A stretch of 64,000 bases of DNA from Pseudorhodobacter antarcticus (GTDB lineage Bacteria > Pseudomonadota > Alphaproteobacteria > Rhodobacterales > Rhodobacteraceae): the NCBI GenBank assembly GCA_945862435.1, contig CAMAXX010000007.1, forward strand, positions 1-64,000, written 5' to 3'. The translations under genes were made by a program, and so were the position numbers. The stretch's first letter is position 1. Every line of letters starts with the position of its first letter. Under the pieces are notes generated by a model. It searched no databases. It was not told where the DNA came from and saw nothing but the letters and a program-made list of their open reading frames with translations. Shown here in pieces: positions 17,559-25,853 of this stretch.

Positions 17559-19013
17559 ATGGCTTCGACAGTGATCAGAGGCGGAACAGTGGTGACGGCG
17601 GATTTGACCTATGTCGCCGATGTTTTGATTGAGGGCGGCAAGATTTCGGCCATTGGGCAGGGGCTGGTGGGCGATAAAACCTTAGACGCCACGGGCTGCT
17701 ACATCATGCCCGGCGGGATTGATCCGCATACGCATTTGGAAATGCCCTTTATGGGGACGTATTCCAGCGATGATTTCGAGTCGGGAACCCGCGCGGCGCT
17801 GTCGGGTGGCACCACGATGGTGGTGGATTTTGTGCTGCCCGCGCAGGGCCAAGGCCTGATGGATGCAGCGCAAATGTGGCACAACAAATCTGGGCGGGCG
17901 CATTGCGATTACAGCTATCATATGGCGGTGACATGGTGGGGCGAGAAGGTGTGGGGCGATATGGCCCTGTCCGTCAAGGCGGGGATGACCAGCTTCAAGC
18001 ACTTCATGGCCTATAAGGGCGCGTTGATGGTGAATGATGATGAGATGTATCAATCATTTTCGCGCGTGGGCGATTTGGGCGGCCTTGCGATGGTGCATGC
18101 CGAAAACGGCGATGTGGTCGCTGAGTTGACCGCCAAGCTGATCGCGGCGGGCAATACGGGGCCAGAGGCGCATGCCTATTCCCGCCCGCCGCAGGTGGAG
18201 GGCGAGGCGACGAACCGCGCGATTATGATTGCCGATATGGCGGGCGTGCCGCTGTATGTGGTGCATACGTCTTGCGAAGAGGCGCATGAGGCCATTCGCC
18301 GCGCGCGGGCGGCGGGCAAGCGGGTTTGGGGCGAGCCGCTGATCCAGCATCTGACGCTGGACGAGAGCGAGTATTTCCACCCCGATTGGGATCATGCCGC
18401 GCGGCGGGTGATGTCGCCGCCGTTTCGGAATAAGGCGCATCAGGATAGCCTGTGGGCGGGGTTGCAGTCGGGCTCGCTTTCGGTTGTTGCCACTGACCAC
18501 TGCGCCTTTACGACCGAGCAAAAACGCTTTGGCCTGAAGTCCTTTGCGCAAATCCCGAATGGGACGGGGGGTCTTGAGGATCGTATGCCGATGCTGTGGA
18601 CGCATGGGGTGGCCACGGGGCGGCTGACGATGAATGAATTTGTCGCCGTAACCAGCACCAATATCGCCAAAATCCTGAACTGCTATCCGCAAAAGGGCGC
18701 GGTATTGGTGGGGGCGGATGCGGATTTGGTGGTCTGGGATCCGAGCGCCAGTAAAACCATAGCGGCCAGCACCCAGCAATCTGCCATTGATTACAATGTG
18801 TTCGAGGGGCAAAAGGTTACGGGTTTGCCGCGCTTTACCCTGACGCGCGGGCGGCTGGCGTGGGAGGCGGGGAAGGTGCATGCGGGCGAAGGGCATGGGA
18901 AATTTGTGGCCCGCGAGCCAAAGCCTGCGGTGAACCGCGCGCTGAGCCAATGGAAAGACCTGACTGCGCCAAGGCCTGTTGCGCGGTCGGGCGAGATTGT
19001 GGCGGGGGTCTGA
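17559..19013 (+). CDS. hydA: Dihydropyrimidinase / hydantoinase
   Basis: 484-aa cyclic amidohydrolase that opens dihydrouracil, dihydrothymine or hydantoin rings, second step of the reductive pathway. The binuclear metal site is visible: PGGIDPHTHLEMPF (His57, His59), the carboxylated lysine in TSFKHFMAYKG (Lys147), VHAENGD (His180), YVVHTSCEEA and the catalytic ATDHCAF. Length is normal. An open frame extends upstream but ATG 17559 has AGGGAGATTGAC before it and starts the conserved VIRGGTVVTAD. It lies between the amidohydrolase and SDR genes in one apparent operon. Confidence 0.94.
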   Translation: MASTVIRGGTVVTADLTYVADVLIEGGKISAIGQGLVGDKTLDATGCYIMPGGIDPHTHLEMPFMGTYSSDDFESGTRAALSGGTTMVVDFVLPAQGQGLMDAAQMWHNKSGRAHCDYSYHMAVTWWGEKVWGDMALSVKAGMTSFKHFMAYKGALMVNDDEMYQSFSRVGDLGGLAMVHAENGDVVAELTAKLIAAGNTGPEAHAYSRPPQVEGEATNRAIMIADMAGVPLYVVHTSCEEAHEAIRRARAAGKRVWGEPLIQHLTLDESEYFHPDWDHAARRVMSPPFRNKAHQDSLWAGLQSGSLSVVATDHCAFTTEQKRFGLKSFAQIPNGTGGLEDRMPMLWTHGVATGRLTMNEFVAVTSTNIAKILNCYPQKGAVLVGADADLVVWDPSASKTIAASTQQSAIDYNVFEGQKVTGLPRFTLTRGRLAWEAGKVHAGEGHGKFVAREPKPAVNRALSQWKDLTAPRPVARSGEIVAGV

Positions 19014-19014
19014 T

Positions 19015-19710
19015 GTGAAGGTCGCCCTTATCACCGCAGGCGGGTCTGGCATGGGCGCGGCCTGTGCGCGCAAGCTGGCGGCGGATGGCTATAGCGTTGG
19101 AATTTTGTCCTCGTCTGGTAAGGGCGAGGCGCTGGGCGAGGCGCTTGGTGGTTTTGGGGTGACAGGGTCGAACCAAGATGTGGGCGCGATCAAGGCGCTG
19201 GTCGATGGCGCGATGGCGCGGTGGGGGCGGGTTGACGTGCTGGTCAACTCGGCTGGCCACGGGCCGCGCGGGGCGCTGCTTGATATTTCCGACGAGGATT
19301 GGCTGCGTGGGCAGGAAGTGTATTTTCTGAACGTGGTGCGGCCAACGCGGCTGGTGGCCCCGATTATGGCGGCGCAGGGGGGCGGGGCCATTGTGAATAT
19401 CTCGACCGCTTGGACGTTTGAACCCAGCGCGATGTTTCCCACATCCGCCGTGGCACGGGCGGGGCTTGCGGCGTTTACCAAGCTATTTGCCGATGAGTTC
19501 GCCGCCAAAAACGTGCGGATGAACAATGTATTGCCGGGCTGGATCGACAGCCTGCCAAAAACCGACGAGCGGGCGGCATCTGTGCCGATGAAGCGATATG
19601 GGCGCGAGGAGGAAATTGCGGCGACGGTGTCGTTTTTGGCCAGCGACGGCGCAGGCTATATCACGGGGCAAAATATCCGCGTGGATGGCGGATTGATGCG
19701 GGGGGTGTAG
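19015..19710 (+). CDS. SDR-family oxidoreductase without the YxxxK motif
   Basis: 231-aa Rossmann protein, probably from GTG 19015, directly after the dihydropyrimidinase stop. The cofactor loop ITAGGSGMGAACA and the NSAG-type segment (VLVNSAGHGPRGALLD) are present, as are NISTAW and the C-terminal ITGQNIRVDGGL. The catalytic Tyr-x-x-x-Lys is not: the aligned stretch reads FPTSAVARAGLAAFTK, with Ser/Thr for Tyr and Arg for Lys. I recall similar sequences in related clusters, so this could be a conserved variant and not decay. Substrate unknown; its position suggests a role in pyrimidine or hydantoin use. Confidence 0.88.
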   Translation: MKVALITAGGSGMGAACARKLAADGYSVGILSSSGKGEALGEALGGFGVTGSNQDVGAIKALVDGAMARWGRVDVLVNSAGHGPRGALLDISDEDWLRGQEVYFLNVVRPTRLVAPIMAAQGGGAIVNISTAWTFEPSAMFPTSAVARAGLAAFTKLFADEFAAKNVRMNNVLPGWIDSLPKTDERAASVPMKRYGREEEIAATVSFLASDGAGYITGQNIRVDGGLMRGV

Positions 19711-19780
19711 GATGGCGCGCGCCGTGGACAGTGCAGGGTCAAACGCCGCACCCGATATTGGGCGCGGCGCTAGGTTTGGT

Positions 19781-20098
19781 TTAGGCAGTTGCTTCTTCTG
19801 CTTCGCCCGCTTCATCGTCCAAATCGGCGTCATCTTCGGCTTCGCTAGCTTCTTCGGCAGCGTCTTCTTCCGCAGCGTCAGCTTCGGTAGCGTCCTCTTC
19901 AGCAGCGTCAGCTTCGGCCGCAGTGTCATCCATGTTTTCGGCGTCGCCGTCCATCATGTCGGTCGCTTTGGCCATCAGGTCAGCCGCGCCTTCTGTGGCA
20001 GCATCCATCACGCCTTCAATGGCAGTTTGCGCGGTTTCCAAAGCGGTTTCCACGGTGGTTTGCAGGGTTTCCATCATGGTTTCTGGGGTATCGGACAT
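19781..20098 (-). CDS. Small acidic low-complexity protein
   Basis: 105 aa. The first half predicts an amphipathic helix (TMMETLQTTVETALETAQ and on to about residue 50). The second half is a run of Asp, Glu and Ala in short repeats such as AEEDATEADAAEEDA. ATG 20098 is preceded by AGGAGAGA, a very strong ribosome-binding site, which supports a real gene; an open frame upstream lacks this. No domain recognised. It points against the surrounding catabolic genes. An intrinsically disordered tail is likely. Function unknown. Confidence 0.75.
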   Translation of the reverse strand: MSDTPETMMETLQTTVETALETAQTAIEGVMDAATEGAADLMAKATDMMDGDAENMDDTAAEADAAEEDATEADAAEEDAAEEASEAEDDADLDDEAGEAEEATA

Positions 20099-20377
20099 CT
20101 GTTCTCTCCTGTTGCAGTGCGGCCCAATCTCGGTTGGGATCAACGTAGTCCCGCAGCGCGACAGCGGCGTGACGCTGGCATGACGTTTGGGCCAAGAATT
20201 GATGACGCTTTGAAGCGGCTGTTTTTGCAAACGCGCCGCCAGCGCGAGGCAATTCTTCCTAGGCGTGTACGGCATCATCTAAAGCTGCCTTGCGCCCGAC
20301 TGCCAGTCATGGACATGTCTTACTTGTTGGCGCAGCATGTGACCATGGCGTGGCAAGGCGGGCATCTTGCTGGTCAA

Positions 20378-20407
20378 ACCGCCAGCTCACTGACCGCCAG
20401 CCCACTG
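20378..20407. repeat. 15-bp tandem duplication upstream of the ABC operon
   Basis: ACCGCCAGCTCACTG is followed by the near-copy ACCGCCAGCCCACTG (one mismatch). It lies 31 nt before the ATPase gene start. The rest of the 20099-20438 gap shows no gene; it should hold promoters for the acidic protein and for the ABC operon. Confidence 0.85.
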
Positions 20408-20438
20408 AGAAATTCTTTGTCAAAAAGGCCCGTTTTTT

Positions 20439-21230
20439 ATGGCTAAAACCGCATCCAATCCTGTGATCGAAGCGCGCGATGTGAACCTAGTGTTCCAAAC
20501 GGCGGATGGGCCTGTTCAGGCGCTGAAAGACGTGAATTTGGTGGTGAATAAGGGTGACTTTGTCAGTTTCATTGGGCCATCGGGCTGCGGCAAGACCACT
20601 TTGCTGCGCAGTATCGCGGCGCTGGAAGCGGTGACGGGCGGCAGTTTGACAGTGAACGCGATGACCCCCGATCAGGCGCGGATGGCGCGGGCCTATGGCT
20701 ATGTGTTTCAGGCGGCGGGCCTTTATCCGTGGCGCACGATTGCGGGGAATATTGCCCTGCCGCTAGAGATTATGCGGTTTTCCAAGGCCGAGATTGCCGA
20801 ACGCTGCGAGCGTGTTTTGGATTTGGTGGAACTGACGGGCTTTGGCCGCAAGTTTCCGTGGCAATTGTCGGGGGGGATGCAGCAGCGTGCATCTATCGCC
20901 CGCGCACTGGCCTTTGATGCCGATATTTTGCTGATGGACGAGCCGTTCGGCGCGCTGGATGAAATTGTGCGCGATCGCTTGAATGAAGAATTGCTCAAAC
21001 TGTGGGCGCGCACGGGCAAGACGATTTGCTTTGTCACCCATTCCATTCCCGAAGCGGTGTATCTTTCGACCAAGATCGTAGTAATGTCGCCCCGCCCCGG
21101 GCGGATTACGGATGTGATTGACAGCCCGCTGCCCAGCGTGCGGCCCTTGGATATTCGGGACAGTGCAGAGTTTATCGCCATTGCGCACCGCGTGCGCGAG
21201 GGGTTGCGCGCGGGACATGTCGATGTGTGA
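20439..21230 (+). CDS. ABC importer ATP-binding protein (nitrate/taurine/NMT1 type)
   Basis: 263-aa ATPase of the SsuB/TauB/ThiZ-like group that powers the importer encoded by the next genes. Walker A GPSGCGKTT, Q-loop YVFQAAGLYPW, signature LSGGMQQRASIARA, Walker B ILLMDEPFGALD and H-loop FVTHSIPEA are intact. First gene of an importer operon inside the pyrimidine island, so the cargo is plausibly a pyrimidine, hydantoin or related precursor, not thiamin itself; this is context inference. Confidence 0.93.
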   Translation: MAKTASNPVIEARDVNLVFQTADGPVQALKDVNLVVNKGDFVSFIGPSGCGKTTLLRSIAALEAVTGGSLTVNAMTPDQARMARAYGYVFQAAGLYPWRTIAGNIALPLEIMRFSKAEIAERCERVLDLVELTGFGRKFPWQLSGGMQQRASIARALAFDADILLMDEPFGALDEIVRDRLNEELLKLWARTGKTICFVTHSIPEAVYLSTKIVVMSPRPGRITDVIDSPLPSVRPLDIRDSAEFIAIAHRVREGLRAGHVDV

Positions 21231-21257
21231 TCGCGCGTGTCGCATGAGGCAGATAGC

Positions 21258-21333
21258 TGGGGGCTTTGCCCCCACAGCAGCTTTGGCAGGCCAAAGCCGC
21301 CTTCCCCCAGGATATTTTTTGGAGTTAGGAAGG
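21258..21333 (+). repeat. GGATATTT-type repeat element with two hairpins
   Basis: Hairpin TGGGGGC-TTT-GCCCCCA (21258-21274), second hairpin GCTTTGG-CAGG-CCAAAGC (21280-21297), then CCCCCAGGATATTTTTTGG and AGTTAGGAAGGAGG. The last part forms the Shine-Dalgarno of the next gene (GGAAGGAGG, ATG at 21342). Same family as the elements at 14472, 17491 and 41027. Confidence 0.88.
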
Positions 21334-21341
21334 AGGGCGCG

Positions 21342-21683
21342 ATGAGCGGGATGATTTATGCCTATCTTGCGGCCTCGACCGCGGTGTTTATGGGGGCCAA
21401 TGCGCTGCTGAAAACCTATGCCAATGGGGCAGGGGTGGTGGTGCTGATTGCGGCGCTGGCGCTGTTTTGTGTGGGCAATTACATCATGGTTTGGGTGATG
21501 CGCGGCGGGGGCCTTGGGGTGGCAATATCGCTTTCGGCGGTATTTCAATTGCTGGCGATTACGGCCATGGCGGTGCTGGTGTTTGGCGAGAGGCCAACGC
21601 TGTTGCAGGGTATAGGTATGGGCCTTGGCGTGGTGGCGGTGGCGTTGATTGCACTGGGCGCAGATGGGGGAGGCAAGGCATGA
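21342..21683 (+). CDS. Small four-helix membrane protein (EamA/SMR-like)
   Basis: 113 aa with four predicted membrane helices. The arrangement and the segment LLAITAMAVLVFGERPTLLQGIGMGLGVVAVALIAL resemble half of a drug/metabolite transporter (EamA) or an SMR protein. The membrane-embedded Glu of SMR exporters in helix 1 is absent (AYLAASTAVFMGA). It sits between the ATPase and first permease genes of the importer and overlaps the permease by ATGA, so it is co-translated with them. It could be an auxiliary subunit or an independent small transporter. Confidence 0.8.
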   Translation: MSGMIYAYLAASTAVFMGANALLKTYANGAGVVVLIAALALFCVGNYIMVWVMRGGGLGVAISLSAVFQLLAITAMAVLVFGERPTLLQGIGMGLGVVAVALIALGADGGGKA

Positions 21684-22555
21684 GCCGCATTCTGCCCATT
21701 CTGACCGTTGTTCTGGCGATAATTTCGATCTGGTATGGGGCCGCTGTGCCGATGAACACCGCATGGGAGGTGGATCAGGCGGCGCGGGCGGGGGTACCTG
21801 CGCCCGTGGGCATGGATTTGGTGGCGGCCACTTTGGCGCAGGATCGCCCTGTGCTGCCAGCGCCGCATCAGGTGGCTGCAGAACTTTATAAATCTACTTT
21901 CGGGCTAAAGGTCACCTCGCCCAAATCGCTGATTTATCATGGCTGGATTACTATTTCGGCCACGCTGGTGGGGTTTGCCATTGGCACCAGCTTTGGCATT
22001 TTGTTGGCGGTGGGCATTGTGCATAACCGCGCGATGGATGCGTCGGTGATGCCTTGGGCGATAGCCAGCCAGACCATTCCAATTTTGGCGATTGCGCCGA
22101 TGATTATTGTGGTGATGAACGCGCTGGGGGTGCAGGGGCTGATCCCGAAGGCGATTATATCGGCCTTTTTGTCATTTTTCCCCGTGTTGGTGGGCATGGT
22201 CAAAGGCCTGCGAAGCCCTGATGCGGCGCAATTTGATTTGATGAAAACCTATAATGCCAGCGCGCCCAAGGTGTTATGGGCGCTGCGGCTGCCGTCATCT
22301 GTGCCCTATCTGTTCGCCAGCCTAAAGGTTGGCATTGCGGCCAGCCTTGTTGGCGCGATTGTGGGCGAGATGCCCACTGGCGCGGTGGCGGGGCTTGGCG
22401 CGCGGCTGCTGTCGGGCAGTTATTATGGGCAGACAGTGCAAATCTGGGCGGCGCTTATGGCAGCGGCGATTGTCGCGGCGGGGCTTGTCGCGATTGTGGG
22501 CGCGGTTGAGCGGGCGACCTTGCAGCGTATGGGCTACCGCGAGGGGGCACGATGA
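21680..22555 (+). CDS. ABC importer permease 1
   Basis: 291-aa inner-membrane permease of the BPD type. Helices are evident, and the coupling (EAA) loop reads DAAQFDLMKTYNASAPKVLWALRLPSS-like sequence near residue 195. An N-terminal extension of about 90 residues with one membrane helix precedes the core. ATG 21680 overlaps the preceding stop (ATGA) and the stop overlaps the next permease (ATGA at 22552), indicating tight coupling. The paired, non-identical permeases suggest a heterodimeric channel. Confidence 0.9.
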   Translation: MSRILPILTVVLAIISIWYGAAVPMNTAWEVDQAARAGVPAPVGMDLVAATLAQDRPVLPAPHQVAAELYKSTFGLKVTSPKSLIYHGWITISATLVGFAIGTSFGILLAVGIVHNRAMDASVMPWAIASQTIPILAIAPMIIVVMNALGVQGLIPKAIISAFLSFFPVLVGMVKGLRSPDAAQFDLMKTYNASAPKVLWALRLPSSVPYLFASLKVGIAASLVGAIVGEMPTGAVAGLGARLLSGSYYGQTVQIWAALMAAAIVAAGLVAIVGAVERATLQRMGYREGAR

Positions 22556-23385
22556 TCTGGGTGCTGTTTTCAATTGCTTTCTGGGCGGGCGCTTGGGCGG
22601 TGAATGTGCGGCTGGCGGCGCGCCCATCAGGGGCTGGGCTGATCTTACCTGCGATTTTCGGGATCACGATACTGGTGGTTTGGGAGGGGATGGTGCGCGG
22701 GCTTGGCGTATCGCCCGTCATCTTGCCCACGCCAATTGCGATTGGCGCGCGTTTTGCCGCCGAATTGCCCACCCTTTGGGCCGACTTTAACCAGACCTTT
22801 GTAAAGGGCGCGCTGCGTGGTTATGCCATTGGCTGCGGCGCGGCGGTGCTGACGGCCATAGCCATAGACCGCAGCCCGTTCTTGCAAAAGGGCCTTTTGC
22901 CCGTGGGCAATTTCGTAGCTGCCCTGCCCATTGTCGGCATTGCGCCGATTTTGGTGATGTGGTTCGGCTTTGATTGGCATTCCAAGGCGGCGGTTGTGGT
23001 GGTGATGGTGTTTTTCCCTGTGTTGGTAAATACCGTGGCAGGCCTAAAGGCGGCAGACCAGATGCAGCGCGATTTGATGGCGACTTACGGGGCCACTTAC
23101 ACCCATAACCTATTCAAACTGCGCCTGCCTGCGGCGATGCCGTTTATGTTCAACGGGCTTAAAATTGCAACAACACTAGCCTTGATCGGGGCGATTGTTG
23201 CTGAATTTTTTGGCAGCCCTACAGTAGGCATGGGATTTCGCATCACGGCAGAGGTCGGGCGGCTTGGACTTGACATGGTTTGGGCCGAGATTGCGGTAGC
23301 GGCATTGGCGGGATCGGCGTTTTACGGCGCGGTCTCGCTTATCGAACGGCGGGTGACATTTTGGCACCCTTCGCAACGGAAGTAA
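22552..23385 (+). CDS. ABC importer permease 2
   Basis: 277-aa second permease of the same importer. The EAA-type loop is AADQMQRDLMATYGATYTHN followed by LFKLRLPAAMPFMFNGLK. Five to seven membrane helices are visible. Starts with an ATGA overlap on permease 1, and the periplasmic binding protein gene follows after a 47-nt spacer with its own strong ribosome-binding site, which probably boosts binding-protein synthesis. Confidence 0.9.
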   Translation: MIWVLFSIAFWAGAWAVNVRLAARPSGAGLILPAIFGITILVVWEGMVRGLGVSPVILPTPIAIGARFAAELPTLWADFNQTFVKGALRGYAIGCGAAVLTAIAIDRSPFLQKGLLPVGNFVAALPIVGIAPILVMWFGFDWHSKAAVVVVMVFFPVLVNTVAGLKAADQMQRDLMATYGATYTHNLFKLRLPAAMPFMFNGLKIATTLALIGAIVAEFFGSPTVGMGFRITAEVGRLGLDMVWAEIAVAALAGSAFYGAVSLIERRVTFWHPSQRK

Positions 23386-23432
23386 CTTGTTAAATTAACC
23401 AATGGGCAATGTCCCACAACACGGAGGCTACG

Positions 23433-24422
23433 ATGAAAAAATTTGTAAGCGCGGCGCTGTTTGCCGCAACGGCCACGGGGGCCAGCGTTTCGGCAGCATT
23501 TGCCGCCGATGACGTGACGCTGCAACTGAAATGGGTCACGCAAGCCCAGTTCGCGGGCTATTATGTGGCCGCAGCGAAGGGTTTTTACGAGGAAGAGGGT
23601 CTGAATGTGACCATTCTTCCGGGCGGCCCAGACGTGGCGCCAACCCAAGTGATCGCAGGCGGCGGCGCAGATGTGGTGATCGACTGGATGCCGTCCGCGC
23701 TGGCTGCGCGCGAAAAGGGTCTGGCGCTGGTCAACATTGCGCAGCCGTTCAAATCGTCGGGCATGATGCTGACCTGCCTAAAGGAATCGGGCGTGGCCAG
23801 CCCTGCTGACTTTAAGGGCAAAACCCTTGGCGTGTGGTTTGGCGGCAACGAATATCCATTCCTGAACTGGATGAACAAGTTGGGCCTGAAGACAGACGGC
23901 ACCGATGTGACCGTGCTGAAGCAGGGCTTTAACGTTGACCCGTTGCTGCAAAAGCAGGCGGCTTGCGTTTCGACCATGACCTATAACGAATACTGGCAGG
24001 TGATTGATGCGGGCGTAAAGGCAGAAGATCTGATTACCTTCAAATATGCCGATGAAGGCGTGCAAACGCTGGAAGATGGTTTGTATGTGATGGAAGAAAA
24101 GCTGGCCGATCCTGCCTTTGAAGACAAGATGGTGCGTTTCGTGCGCGCATCGATGAAGGGCTGGAAATATGCCGAAGCGAATGTGGACGAATCTGCGCAG
24201 ATCGTCATCGATAATGACGCAACTGGCGCGCAAACGATCGAACATCAAACCCGTATGATGGGCGAGATTGCCAAGCTGACCGCAGGCAGCAACGGCGCGC
24301 TGGATGAGGCCGATTATAAAGCCACTGTGGCAGCCCTGATGTCGGGCGGCAGCGATCCTGTAATCACGGCGGAACCCGCGGGCGCTTGGACGGCGCAGGT
24401 TACCGACAAAGCCCTGCAATAA
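23433..24422 (+). CDS. NMT1/THI5-like ABC substrate-binding protein
   Basis: 329-aa periplasmic binding protein. A signal peptide is clear (MKKFVSAALFAATATGASVS, cleavage near AFA-AD). The mature start VTLQLKWVTQAQFAGYYVAAAKGFYEEEGLNV is the hallmark of the NMT1/THI5 family, whose members bind pyrimidines such as hydroxymethylpyrimidine derivatives. ATG 23433 follows GGAGG; an earlier in-frame ATG at 23409 would spoil the signal peptide. Last gene of the importer operon, ended by a strong terminator. The pyrimidine cargo is inferred from family and neighbours. Confidence 0.93.
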   Translation: MKKFVSAALFAATATGASVSAAFAADDVTLQLKWVTQAQFAGYYVAAAKGFYEEEGLNVTILPGGPDVAPTQVIAGGGADVVIDWMPSALAAREKGLALVNIAQPFKSSGMMLTCLKESGVASPADFKGKTLGVWFGGNEYPFLNWMNKLGLKTDGTDVTVLKQGFNVDPLLQKQAACVSTMTYNEYWQVIDAGVKAEDLITFKYADEGVQTLEDGLYVMEEKLADPAFEDKMVRFVRASMKGWKYAEANVDESAQIVIDNDATGAQTIEHQTRMMGEIAKLTAGSNGALDEADYKATVAALMSGGSDPVITAEPAGAWTAQVTDKALQ

Positions 24423-24442
24423 GCAGCCGCTTTACAAAACCC

Positions 24443-24474
24443 ACGCGCCCAAAGGAGACTTTGGGCGCGTTTTT
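24443..24474 (+). terminator. Strong intrinsic terminator
   Basis: Perfect 12-bp stem ACGCGCCCAAAG / CTTTGGGCGCGT with a GAGA loop, followed by a run of T. It closes the pyrimidine importer operon 20 nt after the last stop. Confidence 0.95.
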
Positions 24475-24526
24475 CATTGCCTAACCGGCCCTGTGTTGTA
24501 AAGATTTACAAAAGGGGGATCACGGC

Positions 24527-25807
24527 ATGGTTGCGGCATTATCAGGGTCAAAACTGCGCGCGCGGCGCATGGCGCTTGGGCTGCGGCAGGGCGATGTGGC
24601 GCAGGCGGCGGGGCTGTCGGCCAGTTATCTGAACCTGATCGAACATAACCGCCGCCGCGTGCCGCCCGATGTTTTATCGCGCTTGGCCGCAGCGCTGAGT
24701 GATACGCCGGAAGCCTTTGCCGATGGCGGCGGCGGTGCGGCGCTGGATGATCTGCGCGCAGTTGCGCTGGCATGGCCCGCAGCCGAATTTGCCCGCACCG
24801 ATGAATTTGCCCAGCGCTTTCCCGGATGGGCCGAAGCGGTGCTGGCCATGCATCATCGTAGCATGGCGCAAGAGGCCGCGATTGCAGCCGTAAATGACCG
24901 TATGTCGCATGACCCGCACCTGTCTGCCAGCCTGCACGAGGTGCTATCTGCGGTGGCCTCGGTGCGGTCAACGTCTGTTATTCTGGCCGAAACGGATGAT
25001 TTGGAACCCGAATGGCAAGCGCGGTTTATGCGCAATCTGGATCAGGATTCGGCGCGCCTTGCCAAAGGGGCCGAGGCGTTGGTGCGCTATCTGGACAGTG
25101 GCGGGCAGATTGATGCGCAGGGCAGCGCCAGCCCGCAAGAAGAGGTCGAGGCATGGGCCAGCGGCCTGGATTGGCAGATTGCCAGTGCCGATATTCCCAG
25201 CGCCCTGTCTGCCTCGGCCCGCGATATGGCGCGCGCGCTGCAAGGCGATATCCGCGCTGATCATGCCAGTTTGCCCAATGCTGCCTTTCGCGCCGCAATC
25301 GCCGCGCACGGCCCCGACCCGCTGGCCATTGCCAGCGCGCTGAGTGCGCCGCCTTTTGCCGCCTTTCGCCGCCTTGCCTTTGCGCCCGATCTTGGACTGG
25401 GTCTTGTCGCTTGCGATGGGTCTGGCACGCTGGTGCTGCGCCGCCCTATCCCGGGATTTTCCCTACCGCGTTTTGGGGCGGCTTGCCCGCTTTGGCCGCT
25501 GTTCACGGCTCTTGCGCGCCCGATGCAGGCAATTGAAGCGGTGGTTGAGGTGGGTGCGGCCATTCCCAATGCCCCGCGGTTTAGCCTGCGCGCCTTTGGT
25601 ATGGCCAGCCATCCTGCAGGCTTTGGCGGGCCCGAGCTGCGCCGCGCGATGATGCTGATTATTCCTGCCAGCGCGCAGGCCGCGCCAGTGCAGGGCGTGG
25701 GTGCAACCTGCCGCACTTGCCTGCGCACCCATTGCCCCGCGCGGCGCGAGCCGTCGATCCTGGCCGGCGCACCTGAGCGCAATTCTGCGCCCAATTCTGG
25801 CCTTTGA
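24527..25807 (+). CDS. XRE-family regulator with short-chain fatty acyl (ScfR/DUF2083) domain
   Basis: 426 aa. N-terminal XRE helix-turn-helix: LRARRMALGLRQGDVAQAAG followed by LSASYLNLIEHNRRRVP. The remaining part matches the large ScfR/RamB-type regulator layout, and the C-terminal Cys cluster VGATCRTCLRTHCPARREPSIL is the typical end. Relatives control glyoxylate cycle, methylcitrate and short-chain acyl-CoA genes. No target operator was identified. It has a GGGGG ribosome-binding site and stands as a separate unit between a terminator and the receiver gene 46 nt downstream. Confidence 0.88.
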   Translation: MVAALSGSKLRARRMALGLRQGDVAQAAGLSASYLNLIEHNRRRVPPDVLSRLAAALSDTPEAFADGGGGAALDDLRAVALAWPAAEFARTDEFAQRFPGWAEAVLAMHHRSMAQEAAIAAVNDRMSHDPHLSASLHEVLSAVASVRSTSVILAETDDLEPEWQARFMRNLDQDSARLAKGAEALVRYLDSGGQIDAQGSASPQEEVEAWASGLDWQIASADIPSALSASARDMARALQGDIRADHASLPNAAFRAAIAAHGPDPLAIASALSAPPFAAFRRLAFAPDLGLGLVACDGSGTLVLRRPIPGFSLPRFGAACPLWPLFTALARPMQAIEAVVEVGAAIPNAPRFSLRAFGMASHPAGFGGPELRRAMMLIIPASAQAAPVQGVGATCRTCLRTHCPARREPSILAGAPERNSAPNSGL

Positions 25808-25853
25808 CACATGGGATATTTGCCCCGATAGTAGGGCAAACGGGGGGGGCGTG

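Noticed and set aside
20340..20377. TGACCA and TGGTCAA half sites before the ABC operon
   Set aside because: They are 25 bases apart, not arranged as the 16-bp palindrome.
19712..20446. Plus-strand open frame of 244 codons over the acidic protein gene
   Set aside because: Its composition (Ser/Phe/Gly runs) is the complement of the acidic repeats, and the opposite strand has the strong ribosome-binding site.
23395..23410. TTAACCAATGGGCAA as a second RutR-type operator before the binding-protein gene
   Set aside because: Spacing between the half sites is wrong by one and two fixed bases differ.
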